Shown: positions 11,661 through 24,800 of the stretch, one piece after another
Numbering within the stretch: the first letter of the stretch is position 1
Layout of the letters: each line of letters opens with the position of its first letter
Assembly (NCBI GenBank): GCA_900708905.1
Contig: CAADRB010000023.1
Span: 46,295-110,294, forward strand
Origin: Hymenolepis diminuta
Lineage: Eukaryota > Platyhelminthes > Cestoda > Cyclophyllidea > Hymenolepididae
Direction: 5' to 3'
Length of the DNA stretch: 64,000 nt
Position numbers and translations under genes: made by a program
The notes under the pieces: model-generated
Seen by the model: only the letters and a program-made list of their open reading frames with translations
Database searches by the model: none
What the model was told of the DNA's origin: nothing

Positions 11661-14540
11661 GAAAATGTGTTAGTGACCCGGTTCTGAGCAATGGAAAAAT
11701 TGACAAAATAAAGCGATACCATGAAGTTTATTAATGCAATTTAAACATTCAGTGGCTCAATTTTCGCAAATCTTCCATTATTACTGTCTTTCATACTTTA
11801 GAGAAGAAAGGGCGATAGCGATTTGGAATGAAATCAAATACAACTTTGTTTTCTTTCACTACTTTTCTTTTTAAATATAATATAATTCGATAAATATTTC
11901 ATTACTTTATTGTTCTATCTTCATTCAAAGTGATAAAAAGGGGGAAATGATATTGTGTGACGTAGTCTAATTTTTAAAAGGCATTTGATACTGTTAAATT
12001 CAAACATTAATGCGTATATTATTGAAAAAACTTTTTATTTGTAGGACCGTATTTTTATACTTTACTAATTGGGCAAGAAAAAGGATTGATTTAATTCCAA
12101 AAATTTGAGAAGGATGGAGGAATATTCGGTTCGTGGACTTTGTGGTTTGTGGACTCTTACCCCGAATTCAATGGCAAATAAATTATGCTTACTAATTAAA
12201 ACAATCAAATTAAGACCAAAACAATGATATTCCCAAGGCTTACAGAATAACTCGCCTTTCCCAAGTGAAAAGGCCAAGGATCAAGTAGGACCACAGATTT
12301 ATTGGGCAATCAGAAACGAATAAGTGGAGAAAGAAACAGGATGCGGATTTATGAACTGAAATGAAAAAAAACGTCCGTTCTGCGTAAGGGCGACCCAGAT
12401 TGTGATAAAGAGGGCGGAATAAAGTATAATAAGGGAAATTGTTCGTTGATGAGCAGCAGACAAAAGTTACGGACTGGTAAACAGGGCTCGAGGAGGAAAT
12501 GTCTGTATGTGCTCGCTATATACTCTTTTGTTCAACTGAAACTATTTGTAGTTTGGTTGTATCACATTTTAAGCTCCCTACTTAATTATTTCAGTAGGGT
12601 TATAATAATCTTTCATTAAACAAGACAACAGAATCTTTTCGGCGATTCTGCGATTAAAATGCTCATGTGCAAATCGAAATTCACGATTCCGATGCGCATC
12701 AGTGCACATTCAATCACATTTAGGCTAATCGAGGGCAGGATTCGAGCTCTGCAAGCTCGGTGACGGTTTGTGCTACTTCAATGCCCAAGATGGGTGATGG
12801 AGAACGATTTTCTAACTGGGTTTGGGAGTTATTTTGTCCAAATGTTAATTTTTTTAAAACAATTAGCTGGTATATTTAATTAGATGAATTATATTGATTG
12901 AAAAGACAGGGAAAACGTGTACGGTGGGGATTTTGTCGATCAATGAGGTCATCGCCAATGTAAGGAGTAGAATAATCAATAAATAAATGCATTCCGCCAC
13001 GTTCTGATCCTGTGGGTCTCAGAATGTTGGGATCTCGGAACCGTTAATACAAACGTGCTATAGTTTGTCAGTGTTCAGTAAACAGGGGCAGTAATTTGCA
13101 AACTGTAATAAATTAAGTATTTATAGATCGTCATGGGTATATTGAGTTCGCTGAAGGCAAATATATATTATCTGTAAGTTAGACAGACGTCAGTCTACAT
13201 TTAAATTTGTGGTCAATTTATGCTTTCAAAGTTCGCATCAGAATCATTATCGTGGAAAATGCGTTCTTTCACACAATTTCATTCTTTTATAGGAACCTTA
13301 ATTATGGTTAATATCCTCCAAACTCAGAACTCACTAGCAAGAAGATTGAAATGAAAGGTTGGTCATATCACTTCGCTATATCTCTATCTTCTAATAGCCA
13401 AAGTGCAAGTTGTTGAAACTAATTTATATGTTCTAATATGGTGGACCTTTGATGGGGAATCCTAGTGATAATTGCAATACAGCTTACCAAACCGAAACAA
13501 TTCTTTTGTGCCGAAGATTAATCATTTTGTTGTAAATCATCATTTTATCTCTATCGCTGTTGGATAAAAATAAAAATATTTTGGATGTGAAAATTATTAT
13601 ATCCGAAAAAATAAACTTCCAATTTTGCAAGTTTTATACACGTTATTGTTACTTATTAAAAAATATTAAATTTTTGTCTATATTGGCTAATCGCATAATT
13701 ATGTAGTCGATTATATGAAACCGTATAGTAAAAACGTTCATAGCGTGTCCTATCTTTTCATCGAGATTAAATGATTTCATAATGCACAAAGGAGGTATAA
13801 ACGGGGCATATTTTTACTATGACCCTATTGAACTCTGTTGAGTTAATTGATGCAACTATCTCAGCTCTTCTATATTAAGTCAAGTTAGCAGATCTTTGCT
13901 CTTTCAAATTTTAGGGGAGTAAATGAATTAAAGTGGCACACTTAAACAACTGGCCAGTAAGTACTGAATATCAAAACAATTTGTTCTGAAATCCTGGAGA
14001 TGAATCCTGAAATCAAAATTTTGAAGTGTCCATTAAGTAAATATTGTAGAAATCGGTTCCAAAAATCAAACGAAGTAAAAATCTTTGAGATCTTGACTTT
14101 ACTCTTAATATTTTTTCGATCTCCATTTTTAGATTATTGGACTTAATGTTCAGTTAGTTTAGTTTAGTTACTTTTAGTTACTTTCACATAATGAAAATGT
14201 GAATTTCTGCTCTGCTCTGGTTATCATAGAATGCCATTGGTATTAGAAATTCATATTTAGTATCCATTATTGACAATGCGTTTTGGGAGCTAAGCCTACC
14301 ATAATTTTTAATGAAATTCGAGTAGACCGCTACTTGTAACTTCGTTTAAGTGCTGTTACTAAGCCCTTTCGAATGCCGTGCACGTCATTTGGAGCCACTT
14401 GGCACTATTGAAGCACAAACATGATGTGCATATGCTTATGGCCAGATTTTTTCTGTCCACCAGCAATCGTTAAGCCATAGGCCCAAATCATGCACGCATA
14501 ACACGAGTGGCCAATGAAATTGCGACCAGCTGACAATACT

Positions 14541-14575
14541 GGCCGCACGTGCGCACTGAATGCGCATGTACGGCC
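14541..14575. other. CpG-rich near-perfect hairpin
   Basis: A 15-base arm GGCCGCACGTGCGCA, a 5-base loop CTGAA, and the arm TGCGCATGTACGGCC. Thirteen of 15 positions pair, and one of the two mismatches would be G-U in RNA. It lies in a locally GC-rich patch (about 14440-14680) inside AT-rich DNA. Confidence 0.7.
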
Positions 14576-17500
14576 GCACGCGTGCACACATTTTCCTGGC
14601 GTTATTTTTCGAGATCCCTTCTCTTCCCTCGCATTCGAGAGATTGGCGTTTGGGATTACGGGAGACGCTACATTCTGGTGCCACCAGATCAAATTATTTC
14701 ATGCGACTTAATCTTCCTATGAAATTGGTAGGTTCATAGAATTGATATATTCTTTGCTTGAAATGCACAGTATTGATTTGTTCACCGAGTTAGTTACTTG
14801 AGAATTGTTTGGTATCATGTATTCTAGCACTTAAGTGTTTATCTAATTCAACAGTATTTACATTTTAATGAAAATATGCATGCAAACTGAGTTAAGCGAA
14901 TTGACATGAACTAAACGAAAAATGCGGAATTGTCAACACAGTTTAAATTCGAGAACACTATGCGCTTAAATGTTTATGCACATATCATGTCATATCATAT
15001 CAAATCAATGTATGGAATGAGGATAAATTAATCAAAGATAAAGTAGAGTATACTTTGGAAATAAGCCGGTGACGATTTTTTCAGCAACACTGCTATTGCT
15101 CAAAGAATAGAAATTTATTGTGTGCCGACCAAATTTTGATTCTTAAAAGTAACGTTAAATACTATAGTTCCGCTTAAATGTACGACCTGTGATATCTGAA
15201 CCATCGGAAATGCAGAATTTACCACAAAGGCCGTGATAATTTGATTGTCTTTTGTTTCTTTAAACTTCTATCAAAAAAGGTAATACTGGTGATATTTTTT
15301 AATTTTATTGGAATTATTACATCATGTCTTATTGATAGGACAAGGCATATTAAATATTTACAAATGATTTCATTTTATTTTATCACTTTTTCAATTTTTA
15401 AATAGTGACATTTATAAACATCATTATTTTGTTTATTTTGTCATTATTTGATTTCACTCTGGCTAAACAAACGTGTTTGCAGATGTATATAAATATTTGA
15501 GCTAACTATATATATATACTAATATTACAAATTGGTATAAATAACTTCAAATTGTTTTATATAATGTGTTCAAAATTTTTATTAATACTATTTTTTCTGA
15601 ATGGAATTTCTATCGCGGAAATTATTGTTTACGAAATGCAATTTACTTTATAAATTACTCCTAGGATTTCTTTTCCTTGAGCGTCTTCTTTCAAAGACAG
15701 CAATCTTTCAAATTTAACGAAAGATTCTCATTCATTCTTTTATATCCAATCCCAGAAGTTTTGAAATAAAGTTATGATAAATTAAACTCATGTGTCTTAA
15801 CTGGTAGTATTTATTTGACAAGGGTATTTTCTTTGTTAGTGTCAAAAATTTGTTCCAGCGTCATAATGATTCATATTTTTGAGTATTTCCAATTTGATCA
15901 TATTGAAAATCAATATTTTTCCCTGATGAATAATTTCCAAGGGGATCTTTTCTATACTTGACCTCTATAATGAAAGAAATGATTAACAGATTGTGTTATA
16001 ATCGTACACTCCAATCTATTATATATAGAAATATGTATAATGTGCCTACCTGTCAACCAGTTTCTAAGTCCTTCTGTATGAACTTCCTCCACGCGGCAAA
16101 ACTTTGCGAAGGAATAGGAAAGATTGGGATACCCCTGATAATTTATTTAAAATCAGGCATTGGCCTTAATGAAATTTCGTAAAAGTTAGTGAAACTTAAA
16201 ACGTTTGAAAAACTTAAGGCCTCTCGAAAACCTAACAATTAAAAAAATTCATTCCCATTGAGTCCCAAGAGTTGCACAATACGGCATGATCTAATCTCCT
16301 GTTTCTTTTTATTCTTTTAAATTCTTTTTTGGAGATAGTCAGCAAATGGGGGAGTAATTATATCCAACGGAGAAAAATTCATTTAGTTCGAAGGGGAAAT
16401 TCGCGCCTTTTCTTCGTTTGTTTGTCTGTTGCGAGTGCAAGCTCGCTCGGGAGTTTTATAAATCAAACAAGGCAGAAAAGTTAAATCGAGGATCCTAATT
16501 GTGCCCGGTCACGCAATTTAGCACTTGGAAAAGTAAAAATGGAACAATAATAAATTCACGAATACATGGAATTCACGTTTGCGATAAGTGAAAATCAGTA
16601 AATTTGGCCTGCCATCAAACAGAAAGGCATTATGAAGTATTGTCATTTCAGTAAATGATGAAGAGATAGGGGACAGACAAATGTCAGGACATCAAAATGT
16701 CTTCCTTTATTTAAATTCTAGATCCAACAGATATAGTTCACTATTTCATGCTCCTAAGCTCCATTAGTAAATTTTATCTAGTCATTTTCATTTCAAATTG
16801 GTTCCAAACCTGATCCACTGGTTTCTGAATGAATTTATGCTGTCGATATACAAAACTCATTGACCAAATAATTAAATGGAGCAGCTTGTTACATCATCTT
16901 GCTCCTTTTTCTCACGACAGCCGAGAGCAGCTATTTGATACTTGTAAAGGTTTTTGACATGACAAAGCTCCTTAGAGTTCAGTCGAATTAAACCTTTATA
17001 GCAACAATAATCGTCTGATTTATTTGTTTAGCGTGATAGTTTATAACTTGGGTTTTCCGTATCTGAAAGCTAACTTGTGATGGACTCATTAAATGGTAAA
17101 GGTAGGATGGAATGAATGAATGGATGGTTCGTTAGTCGATGAATGAATTGAAATATTACAAAGGACAATATTATTTTAATCGCTATCAAATATAAAATGG
17201 CCTATTACAATGTATTTTCGAGATACTCCTTTTAGAAGAGAACGTGTATTTCTTAACGAAGGACTCGAAGATATCCAGAAGGATGATCCAGTGTTTTGAA
17301 TTAAATCATAAGAAATGCCAACTACCTTATTACCTAATATTTGCTGGGCGACTCTATTTTCAAAATAGAAATTCCCCTCAACCATCTATTTGACAGTTAA
17401 AAAATTTTATCTCACTTTATCCTACGTAACATTTCTGATTATTGTACAGGTTTTAGTTACTGCGTCTTTTAATCAAGTCGATTTTCTGGAGAATTGTTAT

Positions 17501-18680
17501 TTTAGATAATCTCGGTGTCGATCTAATTTGCTGAATGATCAGATAGACCTATGTTTTATTTGGGAGGACTGAATATTAATTTGTCATCAGTACAGGCATT
17601 CATGATTTCCTGAGATAGGGGCTTATATGCTTCTCTACATTAGATTAGGAGTAGATATTCCATCCAAATTTCTCTTTTAAATAATTGTTAATGGTGTTTG
17701 TCCAGAAAAGAGATCTCTGAAGAATCGCTTTTCCCAAGTAAACTATCTGGCTCGGGTATTTATCTTACAGGTGTTCCGCAGAATTTCTTATTTTAAAAGT
17801 CTTAAACAGAATTCGATTAAGCTCGGCACTCATGAGGTTGGAACGCGAGAGAAATCTATAAGTCATCTTCGACAAAAGTCAACTGTGCCTTGAAAGTGTG
17901 CTCTTCAAAGTTATTGTCATATTTTTTTTCCAAAACTAAGTTGGCTTACCGTCCACAAGGTCGCGGTGATGTCTTTGCGCCACATTGCCCCTAGCTATTA
18001 TGCTTGCATGTGGCTATCAATTCTACATATTCTCGAATTTTTCCATTTTATTTAAATATGCACTCGCACTCACGTATTCACAGGCATATATCATTAATTA
18101 GCTGAATCATCTTTCTCTGTTCCAATTTTCTCTTCTCTTTTTTTCTCTCTATCTTCCCAGCTATCAAAATTCACCGTGGTTACTTCATATACTTTTATCC
18201 TCATACCAAGTCTTGGCATTCTTGATTTGGGAAATTTTGTTGCCCATTTTTGACTGTAAATCGTTGGTTCCAGCCTTTATGAGTTGGTGGCCCCCTAGGA
18301 TAATCCCTAGAAGATGAATTACTGTCAAAATCCCCAGAGCTTGAATAGATGGGATTATCAGTGCTTGTTGTACTGTTTTCTGAGAGGTCTGTGTAATTAG
18401 AATTATTTATCTAAAATGTTATAAGATTTTAACTGGACATTTTCTGAAATGATTTTGCTTGCTTCAAAATGTTACACAATTCGTCCCTGGATGCTGAATA
18501 CCGTATGCTCCACTTGTGAGCCATTTTAAATCCACAAATGATGTTCGCTTTTTGCGATTTTGGGCTAACAATTTAAGCCCAATTCGTTAAAGGGAAAATT
18601 TTTTTAAATTATCGGGAATTTAAAAAAAGCAGTGACATTTTATCATTAGACTTTTATTTGTGCACTTTATTTCTTATTTT

Positions 18681-18697
18681 AGTACATTTCAAAACGG
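18681..18697 (+). promoter_or_regulatory. Probable splice acceptor just upstream of receptor start codon
   Basis: TTATTTCTTATTTTAG ends at 18682, giving a pyrimidine-rich AG acceptor 15 bases before the chosen ATG. It suggests a 5'-UTR intron or a trans-splice site. Sequence alone cannot decide which. Confidence 0.45.
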
Positions 18698-18833
18698 ATG
18701 TTGAATATGATAATTATAACCATGACCGTCGGGATTTTATTGGCGGCTGCCACCACTGTTGTAGCCGGTGGTAATCCCGATGAAGTTCTTCTGCGAACGC
18801 CCCGAAGATACGGCTATTCTATGTTTTCAATAG
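18698..18833 (+). CDS. Receptor exon 1: signal peptide and start of amino-terminal domain
   Basis: ATG at 18698, chosen because it opens a hydrophobic leader ([18 protein letters not shown]) with a likely cleavage after VVA. It ends in phase 1 at the donor GTAAGT. A second Met three codons later could also start. Confidence 0.85.
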
Positions 18834-21800
18834 GTAAGTTTGTTTACAGTGGAATTTCAGGGTATTAAGTATGTTACTTATAACTGAATATGTCAACCTT
18901 CTGATATATTTAAATAGACATATTAAAAAAACTCAGAGAATTGAAAATGAATCAATTTTATTGAATTAGAATGAATTTTGTATAGATAACCGCTTTGCGA
19001 AGTCACTCAATGCAGTAAGAAGCAAGAATAACATCAAATTGTCAACTGAATTAGAATCATGAATAAATCTAATGGCAAATGGGCAAGAAGTATAAGAAGT
19101 CAGATGAAAGGCCTCAAAAAAATTAAATTTGGAAACTAATATTTAACTATTTAATGTTCAAGAATTTGATGACGTGGAAAATTAACCAATCAATGGGCAG
19201 GTGGCTTTATATATATCTCACGTTCGAATCAAATACTGCTGAAAGGCTAACTTGCATTACAAGTACAAAATAGCATTTAGCCAACAAAATATTGTTAGAT
19301 GACTACTGAAATTGGCCTTTGGTTGTGGCCAACAAGTAGTAGGAGAAGTGCTAGCTAAGAAGAAACCACTGTAAGATGGTACTGTTTTCAACTGCATGAA
19401 CTCAGTTATCACATAGGAGGAATGCTTTACTCAGAGAAGAATAGAGAAGACTTTCCAGTTATGTATTCGGGAAGCCGAAAAGTGGGAGAGTCGATCTCAG
19501 AACGCATGTGTCAGATAGTGGGAAATCGATAAACAATAAATGATCCAATAATGAGTCACAGACAAAAATTTGACAAGTGGCAATAAACTGGGTCAGGATC
19601 GACAACCAAAACATGACAAAAGATAACTTAGATAGGTAGTAAATTCGCTAGACTCAAAAACTCCAAATCAGAGACGGCAACACAAAATTAACATCTATTG
19701 AGTCTCTATTCACTCAGAAAACCGCATTTTGCCATGATTATGAAGGAAATAGAATTAGCAAACAGCCAAACCAAAATTACCAAGATGCTAAGAAATCCGA
19801 ATTAGGTAATGGTGTAGCCAAAAAGTGATTTAAATCGTTATCAACTTTCTGAGTATATATCTGGCTTCAATTTTTAATAACATGGCAAAATTAATAAAAT
19901 CAGTAACTAAATTGTTAGTATTATTATGAAAATGTATTTACTGCTTATTGGCATCTTTAAGGAGCTGTTCTCGATGACCAAGATTCCGGAACGGAAATTG
20001 CTATGTACACTGGCTTAAAGGCAGTAGCACATAATTTTCAAAATATCACCACTATGGACATCGTCAAAATTCCTAAAGCTAACTTCGCCAATGCAACAAA
20101 TAATGGTATGTTTGGTATTTTGATTTTGTTTTAATTACAATAAATTATAAGAGACTGACTGACGAATCATTTGAAATTATAAAAGAGTTTTGACATCTGA
20201 CTAAAGCGTTTTCTCACTCTCCTATTTCTCTGCACATTAGTGTTAATTAGCAAGCAAACTCCAGGATACAGATCAATTACCGTATCTATTATTAATGTCT
20301 GTGAAAGAGTGAAAATAATACCGTTAATGAACATGAGTAATTCTTATTAATCACAAATACTTTTAAATGGTTTAATACTGAGATTGCGTTGAAAAGGTAA
20401 AATAAAAAAAAATTATATAACAGGCGATTAAAGGAGGGTCAAATAGGAGCATATCGTGAAGTAAGAATGTCAAGCGGTACACTTTACTTGAATTCTGAAA
20501 GCACTTAGTTTTCCTAGTTCGAATGAGGGTTATAATTAATTCTGTTATACCCAAGTGCTCCAAAGGATTTCTGATTTATTTTATATTTGCGATATTGAAA
20601 GGCTGTTGATCAGTTCATCAGTTTGACTGAATGATTGGTCGCGTCACTTTGATTCATTTTTATCTTACAGCCATGAGCGGGTAGTTCGAAATGACAAAGA
20701 CATTTTAAACAGCAGTTGTCATTCAAAATTAGTTAAATTAAGATAAGTAACTTAAAAGTTGAACCAGTAAAGTGGATCTAAAGGGAAGATATAGGTGTTG
20801 AGGGCGAGAAAATGGTATCTTAATTTTATCTGAATGCTGGATTCTCAAGGCTTAATAGTAGCATTAAATACCCGAAGTTCTAACTAGTAGATCTAAAAAG
20901 AAAGTTGGTGTTCCGTGGCTCAATAGAGCGTCATTTGTTAAAACGTCATATCACATAGCTAAACGATCAGTAAGTACGATTCAGAGCTGATCAATACCAA
21001 CTCTGTGCGTCTATCATTTCTAACATTGAAAGTGAGAAATTGACAAAGATATCCAGCTCCGAAATACCGAATCTCCTCTTTACCCTTTCACTTGTAAAAA
21101 TGAAACCGCCTTTGAATAGACCTTGATTATTTCATGTTTTTATTTAGTATCCGGAAACTATCGTTTGTAACTTCTCCGTTGCCCGTTTTTGCAAAGAATG
21201 GCTCCTCCATGCCGTAGTACTGCTAGAGTATCTAACTCTGCTGCCACGATATATCCTCGCACTAGATACCGCCAGTCTACAGTTGACTCGAACCTAAAGT
21301 GAGAGAGAAGACGGCAAGGCAGATGTGCCGTTGAACCAAGACATTCCATTAATTAAACAAAGGCAATATATACGAATGCAAGTCGTCTTCATTTTGTTGA
21401 CGCTGGAAAATCAAAACACCGCCAGGCTGCTAAGATTTTTAGATACAAGTAACTGTCAAACTGTCAGAAGCGATGTGCGTCGTGTCTTGATAAGGACAAT
21501 GGGCATCTTAGAGACAATCTGCCGGACCTGTTCATCCCGAGATTAAACATAAACACTGTTGCTATGATCTTTGTTTTGACGATCCTCTATCGCCTACCCC
21601 GTTGAAATAGATTTTCCCCTTTCGTTTTTATTGATGTTGAGACAATTTAAGGTTAGGACTCGAAAATACGATTAGCGCTGGCTACCGCGACTCTGTCTAA
21701 ACTCTCGAAATTGAGGGGTTTTCTTTATCAGTTGAATTAAATTTTGTTGAGCCCTCGGTTTCTTCTTTGAACTTTCTTTGATGACTGCTCAAATCATTGT

Positions 21801-24800
21801 CTTTATTCTCCATTTTGAAGAATTTTCGACCATTTTTGCTGGTTGAAATAGTCCTTTCCTCAGGATTTGAAGAATTTTTGCTTTTGGTCGCCTTTCTCCT
21901 CCTGTCCGAAAAATTGTGAGGAATTTGATTAAATCTCTTGTGGTTAATGAAGAATTTCTTCCTTGCATGTCCATTTTATTCCATATGACTTCTTTTACTA
22001 CACTGTTGACACCCTTGCCGCTTGAATGGACAGAACTGAGCAAAATGTCATTCATTCCAAGCAGTTGAAGGTCTGGAGGATGAATAAATTTTCCATTTGA
22101 GAGAATTTGATTAACTTTGGCGAACTGTAAAACGTCTAAATTTTATGTTGCTTGCTACGCATTTTGAACCAAAACTGTACCCTTCTTCAGATTCTCCATC
22201 TGATGATACTCGATAGCGATATCCGAAAGTGTGATATTTCGTTCTTGTTCGATTGTGCTTAGGAGGCCGAATCGAACAGCAAGATCTACAGCCGATTTGA
22301 GACCGCACACATAAAGAAGACACTTTAATTCGTTGCTGGAAATCAGTTTTTTCAAATTCAAAATTCAGCTGATTTGAGAAAGTTTCCCGGTTTTCATCTG
22401 ATCTCCTGGAGGCAGTTAGACAACCGTATCTCGTATTGATTAGTGAGGTAGTTCAACAAGAGTTCCTGTCTGCCGGTCTTTTGGATAAGATTGAATTAGT
22501 GAACCTCTCATTGTGCCTGATTTCCCCTATAGTATTTGAACGAAATTTTTCAACTGCTCAGTTGCATATTTTAGTAAAATAAGACTTTCCTATGTTGTAG
22601 TACTGCTAGGAGATCTAGTTCCATCCATTAGTTATCGCTAGTTACAGTTCGCTCAGACTCAGGAGAGGTCAGATAGATGTACGATTATTCCAGAGTCACC
22701 TTATTAACATTTTAACATAACTATTTATAAGACAATATAATTAATAACTGTCCCAATGAAGGGGAGCATTTGTCTGGAATAACTGTCCAGGTATTCAGAC
22801 CCTCATATTTTTATATGACAGTGACCATCCATCATTCGACAATACTTAGACTCTGTGGCTTTATGCTAGTGGCTTCTTACCACTATCAAAATGATTTACA
22901 TAAAAGTATTATCGGAAATCTTTTGTAGAGAACTCTTTATAACTGTGTTACTTCTAAATAATCTTAAAAAGTAATTGTTGAAGAATCAATAAAAAATATA
23001 ACGTTGTTAGCCAATGGGTATATCTTTTAAAATTGACGTTATAAAACACGAATTTTAATGAGCTATGCAGATGAGAAAACATGGCAGTAGTCACAAAACC
23101 CTTGCGTTTGGAGGGGATTTATCAGGGAAGCGAAGCTATAAGTCTTGCAAAACAGCATTGTTCTCTTGATTTTCGGCTGATTCATCTATGCTGACAATTG
23201 TATGACACGCAGATGATGCCAAGGCTAGTTAGTGAATAGACCAATCGGATTTAAGAATTTACTGTATTGATTAGTTCGGGACTTTGTGGAAGTCCAATTT
23301 TATTTCCTAAAGCTTTCAAGCATTCATCATCCCTTCTAAGGTTATTATGACTCAAATAACAGCTTTTCACATCTACGGGTATGAACTGATTTGTAGTAAC
23401 TTATTGGAATTCAAAAACAAAATCACAGAAGATCCCAGAGAGAATGTAAGATGTCTAATTACAGCTTGGGGAGACAGTTACGAGCCCCACAGAGATAGAT
23501 CAGGCCAAGAGTTTACTGTATCTTGAATCCATGAGTCCTGACTTCACGATGCTGTCATTGATTTAACAGCCATATGCATTGTATAAGGCCTCCCAGATTA
23601 AGAGTCTTGCAAAAAGTGGCTATATCTGCAGAGTTAATCTTTCTAAATTTAAAAGCTCTGAAGTCAGTGTTGGCAGCTAAACACAACAGAAGAAGGAACT
23701 ATTATCTGCTATTAGGAAAATTAAATGAACTCGAAGTCAAGGAGTGGAATTAAAGATTGAGTATTCTTTTCTGGTTTGGCAGCTGAGCTGACATTTCTTA
23801 GTGGTTGAGTGAAGTTAAATTAATTAAAGAGATCTTTGAGAGTTTTTTCAATGGTATTTTGAGTGGTCACTGCATGATTGGAAATTTTACGCCAATAATG
23901 CATTTGCCAACCTATGTCGAGAGACCACGTACCTGAGCGGAAATAAACTGATTATACTGTTGAAAATTTTACTTACCATCTTATTCGTTTTGAACACCAC
24001 TGTTTCCTTTCTACAGTTTGCGAACTGTTGAAACGGGGCGTCGTGGCATTGATCTCCCCACTAGATCCTCTCATTCGTCAATCGGTCCGGATGGTTGCCA
24101 AACAATTCCATATTCCCTTGATTGAGACTCACTGGGATACCGATCGCTCTAATGCCCGTTTCGCTATCAATGTTCATCCTGCTCATGATGCATTTGGCGA
24201 AGCAATTTTTGAGTACCTTTCCAGTTACTTAAAGTGGACTCATGTCGTTCTCATTCTTGCGGATTATGGCAGTAAGTTGTCAAATATTATTAAATGAAAA
24301 TTATTTGCTGTTCATTTTATTATATAGTACTTTACATGCTCTTATACTAGTATTTTTTAACATAATCCATGTTGATGACGACCCGCTAATTAAATCGCAA
24401 TCAAGTTAATTTCATACGAGTTTTATAAATCCCACCTCCTTCGAGATTCCGATTGCTTCTCATTGAAAAGCTCTACGATATGAATACCCAAATAGGTATT
24501 AGTGGTGAATGAGATTACCTGACTAACTTTGATGTCATACACATAGTTGAGTCTTATTAACAGTGCATATTTTCTTGGGTGCCTTAATATTAACTAATTC
24601 TTTCTCATTTTATATTTTCAAGTCGAAAAAAAACCGCATCAAGAATTCTGTTAAATTTTCTTAGCCGGCCTTAGGGAAAATGAAGTCACTTTACGTCCAT
24701 GAATGTTCCTCTTTCCAACCTATGGTCCATCAAGTTTTTCTTGTCATGATCAACTTTGTCACAAAGTGAATTCTTCTTTATGTGAATATAGACAACTCAA

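Larger units (their letters stand above)
5727..18680. other. Intergenic region, about 13 kb, with dispersed repeats
   Basis: No supported gene. It contains family C copies (about 6640-7030 and 9815-10035), family B copies (8052-8432 and 11302-11660), a family D copy (about 10221-10435) and a CpG-rich hairpin (14541-14575). Short open frames here (for example 5839-6033, 9067-9512 and 14405-14711) have no splice partners and no recognisable domains. Confidence 0.6.

Noticed and set aside
14405..14711. Three overlapping frames on both strands
   Set aside because: They arise from the stop-poor GC-rich patch. None shows a domain.
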